The notes beneath the pieces were generated by a model. It was not told the origin of the DNA. It ran no database searches and saw nothing but the letters and a program-made list of their open reading frames with translations. A stretch of DNA of 64,000 nucleotides from JAAYUK01 sp964392915 (GTDB taxonomy: Bacteria > Nitrospirota > Thermodesulfovibrionia > Thermodesulfovibrionales > Dissulfurispiraceae), in the NCBI GenBank assembly GCA_964392915.1, contig CAYMRS010000002.1, forward strand, positions 1 to 64,000, read 5' to 3'. Of the stretch, positions 53,373 to 61,623 are shown in pieces. How positions within the stretch are numbered: the stretch's first letter is position 1; the number at the start of each line of letters is the position of its first letter. Both the position numbers and the translations under genes were made by a program.

Positions 53373-55019
53373 ATGCCTGAAGATAACAGTACCTATCAGT
53401 ATCAGGATCCCTTTTTGCTCGGATCGGACACCACAAACTACCGCCTGCTCACAAGGGATTTTGTGTCGGTTTCGGGTTTTCAGGGGAAAGAGGTTTTAGT
53501 TGTGGAGCCTGAAGCTTTATCGTTTCTCGCGAACCAGGCAATGCGCGAAGTTTCGTTCCTGCTGAGACCCGGGCATCTCGAGCAGGTTTCAGCTATTCTG
53601 TCCGATCCGGAATCTTCGCCGAACGATCGCGGAGTTGCGGTGGCCATGCTGCGCAATGCGGAAGTGGCCGCGCAGTTTGAACTTCCGCTCTGTCAGGATA
53701 CCGGCACCGCTGCCGTTGTCGCCAAAAAGGGGCAGCAGGTCTGGACCGGTGTGAAAGACGAAGCGTACATTTCGAAAGGGATTTGCAAGACTTATCATGA
53801 AGAGAACCTCCGCTATTCCCAGACGGTAGCCCTGAACATGTACGATGAGGAGAACTCCGGCAACAACATGCCCGCGCAGATTGATTTGTATGCAGTAGAC
53901 GGCATGGAGTATACATTTCTCTTTGTCGCAAAGGGCGGCGGTTCGGCGAACAAGACGATGCTGTATCAGGAGACAAAAGCCCTCCTGAATCCGGCCTCGC
54001 TCGAAAAATTCCTTATCGAAAAAATGAAGACGCTCGGCACGGCCGCCTGCCCGCCGTACCATCTTGCTTTTGTTATCGGCGGCACCTCTGCCGAGTCCTG
54101 CCTGAAAACGGTCAAGCTTGCAACGACGAAATATCTCGATTCGCTGCCAACCAGCGGCAACATGGCTGGCCAGGCGTTCCGCGATGTCGCACTGGAGCAG
54201 AAAATACTTGAAGCCGCGTATGCATGCGGGTTCGGCGCGCAGTTTGGCGGCAAGCACTTCGCGCTCGACGTCCGCATAATCCGCCTGCCGCGCCACGGAG
54301 CATCATGCCCGGTTGCGATGGGGGTCTCATGCTCCGCGGACCGCAACATCAAGGCGAAGATCACCAAAGACGGGATCTGGCTCGAGGAGATGGAGCGCAA
54401 TCCCGGACGGCTGATTCCGGAGAAGTATCAAAGCAGTCATGAGCATGGCGTTGTCAAGATCGATCTAAACCGTCCGATGAAAGATATTCTGGGCGAACTA
54501 TCCAGGCACCCGGTGACAACCCGGCTCGCGCTTACCGGCACACTTGTTGTAGCCCGCGATATTGCCCACGCGAAATTCAGGGAGCGCTTCGACCGCGGCG
54601 AGGGAATCCCCGAGTATCTGAAAAAACATCCTGTCTATTATGCCGGTCCGGCAAAAACTCCGGCCGGCAAGCCTTCAGGTTCATTCGGACCGACGACCGC
54701 GGGGCGCATGGATTCGTATGTCGACCTGCTGCAGTCGCTCGGGGGATCATTGATTATGATTGCGAAGGGCAACCGGAGCCAACAGGTTACGGATGCTTGC
54801 AAAAAGCATGGCGGGTTCTATCTCGGCTCCATCGGCGGACCGGCGGCATTGCTTGCGCAGGAGAATATCAAAAAGGTCGAATGCATCGATTATCCGGAAC
54901 TCGGCATGGAAGCGGTCTGGAAGATCGAGGTTGTTGACTTCCCTGCGTTCATACTGGTGGATGACAAGGGGAACGATTTTTTCAGGCAGCAGGCTTTGCC
55001 CTCTCTCCTCCATCATTAA
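53373..55019 (+). CDS. fumA: Class I (iron-sulfur) fumarate hydratase
   Basis: A 548-residue enzyme that matches E. coli FumA/FumB along its whole length. The start MPEDNSTYQYQDPFLL follows a GGAGGTA ribosome binding site. The three cluster cysteines are visible in LCQDTGTAAVV, TAACPPYHLAF and CPVAMGVSCSADR, and the end KGNDFFRQQ is conserved. It interconverts fumarate and malate through an oxygen-sensitive [4Fe-4S] cluster, which fits an anaerobic lifestyle. The reading frame stays open another 240 bp upstream, but that part has no FumA similarity and contains the promoter. Confidence 0.95.
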   Translation: MPEDNSTYQYQDPFLLGSDTTNYRLLTRDFVSVSGFQGKEVLVVEPEALSFLANQAMREVSFLLRPGHLEQVSAILSDPESSPNDRGVAVAMLRNAEVAAQFELPLCQDTGTAAVVAKKGQQVWTGVKDEAYISKGICKTYHEENLRYSQTVALNMYDEENSGNNMPAQIDLYAVDGMEYTFLFVAKGGGSANKTMLYQETKALLNPASLEKFLIEKMKTLGTAACPPYHLAFVIGGTSAESCLKTVKLATTKYLDSLPTSGNMAGQAFRDVALEQKILEAAYACGFGAQFGGKHFALDVRIIRLPRHGASCPVAMGVSCSADRNIKAKITKDGIWLEEMERNPGRLIPEKYQSSHEHGVVKIDLNRPMKDILGELSRHPVTTRLALTGTLVVARDIAHAKFRERFDRGEGIPEYLKKHPVYYAGPAKTPAGKPSGSFGPTTAGRMDSYVDLLQSLGGSLIMIAKGNRSQQVTDACKKHGGFYLGSIGGPAALLAQENIKKVECIDYPELGMEAVWKIEVVDFPAFILVDDKGNDFFRQQALPSLLHH

Positions 55020-55096
55020 AAATTGCAATGAGCGTGGTGCAAAGGTCGATCCAGTAACGTTTTCTTTATCATTGCGACGGCTGCTGATAATTTTCA

Positions 55097-55113
55097 CTAA
55101 TAGCAACTATTAG
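55097..55113 (+). promoter_or_regulatory. Operator-like palindrome upstream of the TRAP operon
   Basis: A perfect inverted repeat CTAATAG-CAA-CTATTAG, ending 8 bp before the -35 box of the TRAP promoter. The size and position suit a dimeric activator or repressor site. It could instead be a small hairpin at the 3' end of the fumA transcript. Confidence 0.45.
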
Positions 55114-55121
55114 ATTACACG

Positions 55122-55151
55122 TTGAGTTCTTTCGCTCAGCTTTTGTATAAT
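55122..55151 (+). promoter_or_regulatory. Predicted promoter of the TAXI-TRAP operon
   Basis: TTGAGT (55122-55127), an 18-bp spacer and a perfect TATAAT (55146-55151), 73 bp upstream of the binding-protein start. The 205-bp gap after fumA has no other gene. Confidence 0.65.
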
Positions 55152-55224
55152 TTCTGTCATAGCGATTCTGTCCTGCTATGCAAGCCATGTCGTGGACTGC
55201 GAAGAAATTATTTCAGGAGGAACC

Positions 55225-56220
55225 ATGAAAAGATTGTTGATGTGTTCGATGCTGATCGGACTGCTGTTGGGGATGACCTCGATAGCAGAGGCAAAGAAGG
55301 TGTTCGTCAAATGGGGCGCGACGAGTGTGCGTTCCGGTCTCTATGCCAACACTGTCGCAATGGCAAGTGTTGTGAACAAGGCGTATCCGGGTGAACTGGA
55401 AATTACCGTGGTTGAAACGGGAGGATTTCTCGAGAATCTCGTGAGAATACAGAAAAAATCCATTTTAATGGGTCCCGCGGATGCCGCGGCCGGGTATGCA
55501 GCGTATGAAGGCATTATCGACTACAAAGGCAAACAAAACAAGGATCTCCGTGCGATGTGGGGCGGGTATGTCACCCCGATTCATATCGTAACGAAGAAAG
55601 CCAGCGGCGCCGACACCCTGGCGAAAATCAACAATCTGTCTTTTGCGAGCAATCCCGGCACCACGTCGGGCCGTGTTATCGAGATGTTCTTTGACGCCAA
55701 CGGCATAAAGCCTGTTTATAAAATGATGGGCATCGGGGCAAGCGTTGACGCTCTGAAATCAGGTGTTGCCAGCGGATGGTACAAGGCCGGCTTTAAGGAT
55801 TCAGCCATAATGGATCTTGAATCATCTATGGAAATCAATGTCATTGCTGTCACCAAAGAGCAGATTGAAAAGATGAACCAGAAGTACCCCGGACAGGCGA
55901 AAAGCATGCCCATTCCCGCCGGATTGTTCAAGGCGGTGCCGAAGGAACAGCTGAGTTTTGCCTATGTGGTAACCGATTTCGTTCACAAGGATACGCCTGA
56001 TGACGTGGTGTATAAAATTCTCAAGGCTGTGCACAACAACAGGCAGTCTCTTGTGAATACGCTTGCCACGCTCAAGGAAGGCAAGTTCGACGATATGTAC
56101 GGCAATGCGGAAAAGTACATCAATGTGCCGCTGCATCCGGGAGCCGTGAAATTTTATCAGGAAGTTTTAAAGGTGAAAGTGCCTGACAGGCTGCTTCCGC
56201 CGGAAATGAAAAAGAAATAG
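55225..56220 (+). CDS. TAXI-family TRAP transporter solute-binding protein
   Basis: A 331-residue periplasmic binding protein. It has a signal peptide (MKRLLMCSMLIGLLLG, ending SIAEA) and a TAXI-type start (VKWGATSVRSGLYANTVAMASVVNKA), followed by TVVETGGFLENL and the FASNPGTTSGRVIEM region. It captures a small organic substrate (glutamate/dicarboxylate-like in characterised cases) for the permease two genes downstream. The start at 55225 has CAGGAGG upstream. It lies next to fumA, the malic enzyme and sdh, so C4-dicarboxylate uptake is an attractive but unproven idea. Confidence 0.88.
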   Translation: MKRLLMCSMLIGLLLGMTSIAEAKKVFVKWGATSVRSGLYANTVAMASVVNKAYPGELEITVVETGGFLENLVRIQKKSILMGPADAAAGYAAYEGIIDYKGKQNKDLRAMWGGYVTPIHIVTKKASGADTLAKINNLSFASNPGTTSGRVIEMFFDANGIKPVYKMMGIGASVDALKSGVASGWYKAGFKDSAIMDLESSMEINVIAVTKEQIEKMNQKYPGQAKSMPIPAGLFKAVPKEQLSFAYVVTDFVHKDTPDDVVYKILKAVHNNRQSLVNTLATLKEGKFDDMYGNAEKYINVPLHPGAVKFYQEVLKVKVPDRLLPPEMKKK

Positions 56221-56233
56221 GAGGGTGATAATA

Positions 56234-56617
56234 ATGAAAAAAATCCGTCATTTCATTGCAACTTCTTTCATTCTGGTTGTTTCCCTTTTCCTCGTGTCAT
56301 GCGCCAGCACGGGCAAGCCCTCCATGACAGCGGCTGTCGAAACAGCTCCGGCAACCGGAGCCGCCGCCTCTGACATCAAGATAACGGGAAAGGGTTTTCA
56401 GGCTGATGAAGAGATAGATATTCTCTTTGTGCTTGAGGAGACCATGAAAATAGGCATCGGAACGGCCAAGGTAGAAGTCATCAAGACGGATGTTTCCGGA
56501 AATTTTGCCGTTGACGCAGCCATACCGATGAATGCAAAGCCCGGCAAATACCGGATAGAGGTTATCGGCAACAAAGACAGCCAGGCAGCAACGACTGTTG
56601 AGGTTATAAAAAAATAA
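56234..56617 (+). CDS. Small Ig-like lipoprotein within the TRAP operon
   Basis: A 127-residue lipoprotein with lipobox LVSC (Cys at about 23) and a single beta-sandwich-like domain (DIKITGKGFQADEEIDILF, then GTAKVEVIKTDVSGNF and PGKYRIEVIGNKD). The pattern resembles IPT/TIG or Ig-like folds. The start at 56234 is fixed by AGGAGGG. It sits 13 bp after the binding-protein gene and 28 bp before the permease gene, so it is part of the transporter operon. A role as an accessory binding or docking protein is inference. Confidence 0.75.
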   Translation: MKKIRHFIATSFILVVSLFLVSCASTGKPSMTAAVETAPATGAAASDIKITGKGFQADEEIDILFVLEETMKIGIGTAKVEVIKTDVSGNFAVDAAIPMNAKPGKYRIEVIGNKDSQAATTVEVIKK

Positions 56618-56645
56618 ATTTCTGAACTGAAAGGAACTATTCGGC

Positions 56646-58619
56646 ATGCGGAGTCTCAAAGGCACTTGGCAAATAATAGCAGGCATTATTGCCGGCATTT
56701 GGGGGATATTTATCATTTATACCTCTCTGACAGTGGCTCTTCATCCGCTGCTGCAGGGAGGCATCTCTCTCAGCTTCGGATTGGCGCTGGTTTATCTTGC
56801 CTATCCGGTGTCAAAGTCGTTACTTACTTCCCCTCAGAAAAGTTCTTCTTTTTCAGCCATTACCATCTTTGGCACCAAGGAGAGTCCGTCAATTCTGGAT
56901 CTGGCTCTTATCGTAACAAGTATTGTTCCCTGCGTGTACATCATGATTCATTGGGAGGAGATAGTCCGAAACCCTGGTGTGTATGAAACGCATCACCTTG
57001 TGCTCGGCGCTATCCTCACGCTCTGCCTGCTTGAAGGCACGCGAAGGTCACTGGGAGTGGTCATCCCGTTGGTGGTTTTGGGATTTGTCGGATACGCGCT
57101 CTTTGGGCCCTATATGCCGGGATCGTTCGCGCATTCAGGATTCACCATGGAGGAAATGTTATATCAGAGCTACCTCATGACAGAAGGCATCTGGGGTCTG
57201 CTCACGGATATGACGAGCAGGATTATCGCGCCGTTCGTCATATTCGGTCCGGTGCTTTTTGCGACAGGCGTGGGCAAGGTCTTTATGGACATTGCTCAGG
57301 CATGGGGTGGCAGGCTGAGGGGCGGACCGGGGCATGTAGCGGTCATCTCGAGCTCTTTTTTCGGCATGCTTTCCGGCTCATCGGTGGCAAATGTAGCGAC
57401 TACGGGAGCATTCACCATCCCCACCATGAAAAAACTTGGCTTCCCGCGGGAGCTTGCTGCCGGAGTTGAGGCGTCCGCGTCCTCAGGCGGCCAGATAATG
57501 CCGCCTATCATGGGTGCCGGCTGTTTCATCATGGCAGAGTTTTTAAACATTCCGTATACAAAAATCATGATTGCCGGCATTATCCCTGCGTTTGTGTATT
57601 TTATCGGCATTTCAGCCGGAATATGGATAGAAGCGGGCAGATATGGCATGGGCACACTGCCGAAAGAGCTTATTCCATCGCTGAGAGCGGTCTTTACTCC
57701 CCGGGTGATATTGAACTTTGTGTTGCCGATAGGTACCCTTACTGCGCTGCTCTTTTCTTTCTATCCACCCCAGATATGCGCGAGCTGGTCGCTTCTTATC
57801 TCCATGGTAACATTCCTTTTCTTTGGCGGCGGTTTTTCTGCACAGGAGTTATGGCAGCGGACGAAGATAATCTGGCAGGGGTATTTTAATGGCATAATGT
57901 CAGCCCTTGCCTGGCTTATGGTCATGATGAGCTGTGTGCAGGTTGCGGTCACGGTCATTTCGCTGACCGGCTTTGGAGTCAAGGTTTCCGAGATTATTAT
58001 CAATCTCTCGGGACAGAACATATACCTTGCCCTGATTGCCGCCATGTTTACCGCTGTGATACTCGGCATGGGCATGACGACGACCGCCGCGTATGTCATA
58101 GCGGCGGCGGTGCTTGTTCCGGCCATGGAAGGCATGGGGTTTGATCCCCTGGCGAGCCATATGTTTATCTTCTATTTCGCGATAAAATCCGGCCTGACTC
58201 CCCCGGTGTGTATTGCGGTATTTACTGCCGTCGCCATCTCAGGAGGCAGTTGGGTCAGGGCTGCCTGGGACTCCATGCGCCTCGGCATCGGCGGCTACAT
58301 CATGCCCTTTTATTTTTTATTTGTGCCGTCGTTTCTCATGCAGGGTTCCTGGGAAGATATTGTTTTCCATGCCTTTGGTGCCTTTGTGGCAATGTTTACG
58401 ATTGAAGCGGGATTGATGGGATATTTTACAAAGCCGCTTACTTATGTTGAGCGGTTTTTGTACTTTTTCGGCGGATTGGTAATGATGGCTCCGGGTTATT
58501 ACACGTTTATTGGTCTTGCCATAGCGCTGGTGGCATATCTGAGCGAACGGTTTAACTTTGAAATCCCTGTCATTTCCAGGAGACCGAAACAGCTTATCAT
58601 GAAGCATAAAACGCAATAA
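56646..58619 (+). CDS. TRAP transporter fused DctQ-DctM permease
   Basis: A 657-residue polytopic membrane protein of the fused 4TM/12TM type found with TAXI binding proteins. The N-terminal ~140 residues carry the DctQ-like helices. The DctM part has the conserved FFGMLSGSSVANVATTGAFT block, the EASASSGGQIMPPIMGAG block and a second MGMTTTAAYVIAAAVLVPAM copy of the pseudo-repeat. It is driven by a Na+ or H+ gradient in known systems. AAGGA lies about 10 bp upstream of the start. A strong hairpin follows. Confidence 0.92.
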   Translation: MRSLKGTWQIIAGIIAGIWGIFIIYTSLTVALHPLLQGGISLSFGLALVYLAYPVSKSLLTSPQKSSSFSAITIFGTKESPSILDLALIVTSIVPCVYIMIHWEEIVRNPGVYETHHLVLGAILTLCLLEGTRRSLGVVIPLVVLGFVGYALFGPYMPGSFAHSGFTMEEMLYQSYLMTEGIWGLLTDMTSRIIAPFVIFGPVLFATGVGKVFMDIAQAWGGRLRGGPGHVAVISSSFFGMLSGSSVANVATTGAFTIPTMKKLGFPRELAAGVEASASSGGQIMPPIMGAGCFIMAEFLNIPYTKIMIAGIIPAFVYFIGISAGIWIEAGRYGMGTLPKELIPSLRAVFTPRVILNFVLPIGTLTALLFSFYPPQICASWSLLISMVTFLFFGGGFSAQELWQRTKIIWQGYFNGIMSALAWLMVMMSCVQVAVTVISLTGFGVKVSEIIINLSGQNIYLALIAAMFTAVILGMGMTTTAAYVIAAAVLVPAMEGMGFDPLASHMFIFYFAIKSGLTPPVCIAVFTAVAISGGSWVRAAWDSMRLGIGGYIMPFYFLFVPSFLMQGSWEDIVFHAFGAFVAMFTIEAGLMGYFTKPLTYVERFLYFFGGLVMMAPGYYTFIGLAIALVAYLSERFNFEIPVISRRPKQLIMKHKTQ

Positions 58620-58629
58620 TGACCATCAA

Positions 58630-58662
58630 GGCCGGATTTGGATTCTGGATCCAGGTCCGGCC
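58630..58662 (+). terminator. Hairpin after the TRAP operon
   Basis: GGCCGGA (58630-58636) / TCCGGCC (58656-58662) with an inner TGGAT / ATCCA pairing. It is a long GC-rich stem starting 10 bp after the permease stop. No T tract follows, so it may be a factor-dependent or weak terminator. Confidence 0.45.
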
Positions 58663-58710
58663 ACAGCTTCACAATGTTCTGCATGCCGAGCCTATAACAC
58701 ATGCACGACA

Positions 58711-59628
58711 GTGACGGAGTGCATGCATAACACGAAATCAATGACCATTCAGAACCCAGCCTTATTTCGCCCGGTGCCTTCACTCAGGCGGTTTCTCGAC
58801 ACGCTGTATCGACAATGCGATATCCGTGCCTGCATCAATGGAGATCCAATTGAATTCCCGCACCGCTACACGGAACCGCGCGATATTGAGACTGCAGGGC
58901 TTATTGCCGCGGTGCTGGCTTACGGCAGGGTCGATCTTTTCAAGCAGGTTATAAAGCGTATTCTCCACCGCATGGGACAGAGTCCGGCGGCTTTTTTGGC
59001 TGATTTTTCGCTGCGGCGGGACGCAAAGCTTTTTTCCGGCATTTATTATCGGTTTAATACAACCGATGATATTGTTCTTTTTCTCCATGCGCTGCACCGG
59101 ATCATGAAAAATCACGGCAGCATTGAAAATGCTTTCTGCAGGCATATGCGCCCGGATGCTTCAACGGTGGAGGATGCTCTTGCAGGTTTTGTTGCCGAGG
59201 TTCATGCGGCAGCGGAAACAAAAGAGTCTCGCAGTCGTGGTTTTTCGCAGTTTTTTCCGTCCCCGGCGAATGGCAGCGCCTGCAAGCGGCTGAACCTCTA
59301 TCTCCGGTGGATGGTCCGGCAGGCGGCACCGGACTTTGGCATATGGCGAGGCATCCGCGCCGACCAGCTTGTCATCCCCCTTGACCTGCATATCAGCCGG
59401 ATAGGGCGGTGTTTCGGGTTGACCACAAGAAAGAGCGATGATTGGAAAACTGCCGTGGAAATAACCGGCTCACTGAAACGGTTTGATCCTGACGACCCGC
59501 TCAAGTACGACTTCGCGCTCTGTCACTTGGGAATAACGCAGGAGTGCCGCGTGGATAAATGCGCAAGCTGCAGGATGCCGGGAGCCGGGAAGTTCGGACA
59601 TCAGGCAGCACGGAAACGGAAAAAATAA
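58711..59628 (+). CDS. TIGR02757 family protein
   Basis: A 305-residue protein resembling the conserved hypothetical family TIGR02757 (DUF2400). The visible landmarks are EPRDIETAGLIAAVLAYGRV, the SPANGSACKRLNLYLRWMVR block, the GIWRGIRADQLVIPLDLHI block and the late FDPDDPLKYDFALCHLGI. The C terminus has a CX6CX2C-type cysteine set (about 279-290), as in helix-hairpin-helix/iron-sulfur DNA glycosylase-like proteins, a distant similarity noted for this family. The function is unknown. The start is uncertain among GTG 58711, ATG 58723 and ATG 58741. It stands alone on the plus strand and converges on the amidase gene. Confidence 0.8.
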   Translation: MTECMHNTKSMTIQNPALFRPVPSLRRFLDTLYRQCDIRACINGDPIEFPHRYTEPRDIETAGLIAAVLAYGRVDLFKQVIKRILHRMGQSPAAFLADFSLRRDAKLFSGIYYRFNTTDDIVLFLHALHRIMKNHGSIENAFCRHMRPDASTVEDALAGFVAEVHAAAETKESRSRGFSQFFPSPANGSACKRLNLYLRWMVRQAAPDFGIWRGIRADQLVIPLDLHISRIGRCFGLTTRKSDDWKTAVEITGSLKRFDPDDPLKYDFALCHLGITQECRVDKCASCRMPGAGKFGHQAARKRKK

Positions 59629-59647
59629 GCGGATTACTGTCTGCCCG

Positions 59648-60403
59648 TCAATGTTTCGGCAGAAACGGATAGCGATTCCGCACAGCCGCAACCATTGTCG
59701 GATCAATGTCCGCCGCCGCCCAATCATTACGCCAGTCGAGCTGTGAGACAATCGTACCCAAGGGATCAATCACCAACGAGCCCCCTGTGTATTGTATGCC
59801 GCTGCCGTCCTTGCCGAGGCGGTTCACGCCGACAATATAGCATTGATTCTCGATTGCGCGTGCCTTCAGGAGCGTTTCCCAATGAATCATCCGTTCTGCA
59901 GGCCAGTTGGCGATAACAAAGATAACCTGCACATCGGCGCTGACCTGCCTGAACAGTTCCGGAAAGCGCAGGTCGTAACAGATAAAAACGCTTGCAAGAA
60001 CCTCATCGAGCCTGAAGATGACAGGCTTTTTCCCAGGACGGTATGAATAATCCTCTGAAATGAGTGGAAACGCACGCATTTTTGTATAGCGGTCTCGCAG
60101 ACAACCGGTGCGATCAAACACCAGAGCGCTGTTGGTTCCACGGCGGTCATGTGGTTTTATGCCTGCAATTCCGGCAATGATATTAATTCCCCAACTTTCG
60201 GCCTGTTTTGCCAGGAAACCGGTGGTTTCCAGCCCGTCTGAAACAGCGGCCAGATTCATGGTAAAGCCGGTGGAGAACATTTCGGGCAGGACCGCAACAT
60301 CGCACTGCGCGCGCGCTGCTTCGGCAATCAGATGCGAGGCAGTTATGCAGTTTCTGGACTCATCCTCCCACGCGCTGTTTATTTGCAAAAGGGCGATTTT
60401 CAT
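59648..60403 (-). CDS. Carbon-nitrogen hydrolase (nitrilase superfamily, omega-amidase-like)
   Basis: A 251-residue enzyme with the full Glu-Lys-Cys triad: Glu in VAVLPEMFSTGF, Lys in YTKMRAFPL, and Cys in VFICYDLRFPELF. The FSTGF and ICYDLRFPE context is that of omega-amidases such as YafV. It hydrolyses amide bonds of small metabolites; the exact substrate is not known. The start at 60403 (MKIALLQIN) replaces a longer in-frame start at 60466, which would overlap the upstream gene. It is 4 bp after the ATP-cone gene, so probably co-transcribed. Confidence 0.88.
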   Translation of the reverse strand: MKIALLQINSAWEDESRNCITASHLIAEAARAQCDVAVLPEMFSTGFTMNLAAVSDGLETTGFLAKQAESWGINIIAGIAGIKPHDRRGTNSALVFDRTGCLRDRYTKMRAFPLISEDYSYRPGKKPVIFRLDEVLASVFICYDLRFPELFRQVSADVQVIFVIANWPAERMIHWETLLKARAIENQCYIVGVNRLGKDGSGIQYTGGSLVIDPLGTIVSQLDWRNDWAAADIDPTMVAAVRNRYPFLPKH

Positions 60404-60407
60404 AGCA

Positions 60408-61256
60408 TTAATCACGTCCAATGAGCTCTGCTGCCTGCTTTTTGAGGCTCTGCGTAATCTGCTCACTCACATGCAGGCGCTCCGCGATTTCCCTGCTGTC
60501 AGCAAATGCAATGTCCTGCACCAGAATAATGTCATTGGCGATGCACATATCAAGCGTGTGGCGTTCGGCAAACTGCAGCACCGTTACCGGATACAGTTTT
60601 TTGTCTTCTATCAGCCGCTCGAGGCTCTGCTGCTTTTCAGGATAGCGCCAGCTGACCAGCTTGAGTCCCGAACACTCGGCAAAAGCGATTGCATCGCCTG
60701 AACAGCGTGTATTGGTGACGAGCCATCCCTGACGGAAGAGGCCGTTGTTCTCAGGGGCAAGATCGTAGGCTTTTTTTATATCCTGGAAACGGGCATGCAC
60801 ATACATCGCGACTTTTACGTCGGTCTTTTTTCCGGGATCGTTGTGGTATTTGCATTCAATCATATGTTTGCCGATGCTGTCCGACGCGATGATATCGACT
60901 TCGTGGCTGATGCAAAATCCCCGAACGATAATGTTGGTGGATGACTGATATCCATAAGATTGCAGGATTTTCGCAAAAAAACGCTCAAACGGAAACCCCG
61001 ACGGACCGAGCGAATAAATGGCACGCTTCAGGGAGTAGCGCATGCCGGACACGCGGTTATATTTGCGGAGAAGGCGCTTTGCGAGCTTGAATATCTGTCT
61101 GGTGTGCGCTCCGCTTGGCATCTGGCGATAAACCTCTTCCGCTATCTCAAGCGCAATATCATGCGGGGCGCCGACACGCACCAAGGAATTTATCAGCTTG
61201 GCTTGCTGAAAGGCCTCGTGCTCCCCCGATGCTTTTGTTATGGATTTTCCGTTCAT
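60408..61256 (-). CDS. ATP-cone domain protein with PD-(D/E)XK nuclease-like core
   Basis: A 282-residue protein. Residues about 1-88 look like an ATP-cone (KASGEHEAFQQAKLINSLVRVG, split here; PSGAHTRQIFKLAKRLLRK). Residues about 95-210 look like an Mrr-type restriction endonuclease fold, with HEVDIIA followed by HMIECKYHN, i.e. the D...ExK catalytic pattern. The C-terminal ~70 residues are helical. The combination suggests a nucleotide-regulated DNase, but no methylase or partner defence gene is adjacent; its only operon neighbour is the amidase. The start at ATG 61256 is chosen over TTG 61262. No ribosome binding site is visible, and a TACAAT box on the minus strand lies only 6 bp upstream, so a leaderless message is possible. 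Confidence 0.8.
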   Translation of the reverse strand: MNGKSITKASGEHEAFQQAKLINSLVRVGAPHDIALEIAEEVYRQMPSGAHTRQIFKLAKRLLRKYNRVSGMRYSLKRAIYSLGPSGFPFERFFAKILQSYGYQSSTNIIVRGFCISHEVDIIASDSIGKHMIECKYHNDPGKKTDVKVAMYVHARFQDIKKAYDLAPENNGLFRQGWLVTNTRCSGDAIAFAECSGLKLVSWRYPEKQQSLERLIEDKKLYPVTVLQFAERHTLDMCIANDIILVQDIAFADSREIAERLHVSEQITQSLKKQAAELIGRD

Positions 61257-61623
61257 ATGCAATTGTACACAATATTAAGCGCGTGCGCAGTTTATGATGC
61301 CTTTGAAAGGGAAGGAGACCGCTGGTAAATTGTCTTAAACGGAAGGCCTCCCCTAAACACTTTTATGCCGGGCACACTCGGATACTATGAAATAGACCGC
61401 ACTTTTTCTGCAATATGCCGCACTTGCTCTAACGAAGAGCTGTTATTGTCAATAGACAGAACCTCCTTCTGTCCAGTGCAGCTAACGAATCGAGCGATTC
61501 ATCAACGGATGATTTGTTTGAGTAGATTGATTGTCGTATCGACTGGAGCGGAACCGCCGGCTTTGTTGTTTCCACTTCCGTCACCCCCAGCGCTTGCGGA
61601 ATCAACCGCTCCGGACGCACCCC
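61257..61623. other. Gene-free stretch upstream of the ATP-cone gene
   Basis: About 370 bp between the two minus-strand genes. A 63-codon open frame on the minus strand (61429-61620) has no ribosome binding site or recognisable similarity. I see no terminator for the Cys-rich gene and no clear promoter beyond the TACAAT box next to 61262. Confidence 0.5.

Noticed and set aside
61429..61620. A 63-codon open frame downstream of the Cys-rich gene
   Set aside because: No ribosome binding site, no family features, and it could equally be chance in a non-coding stretch.
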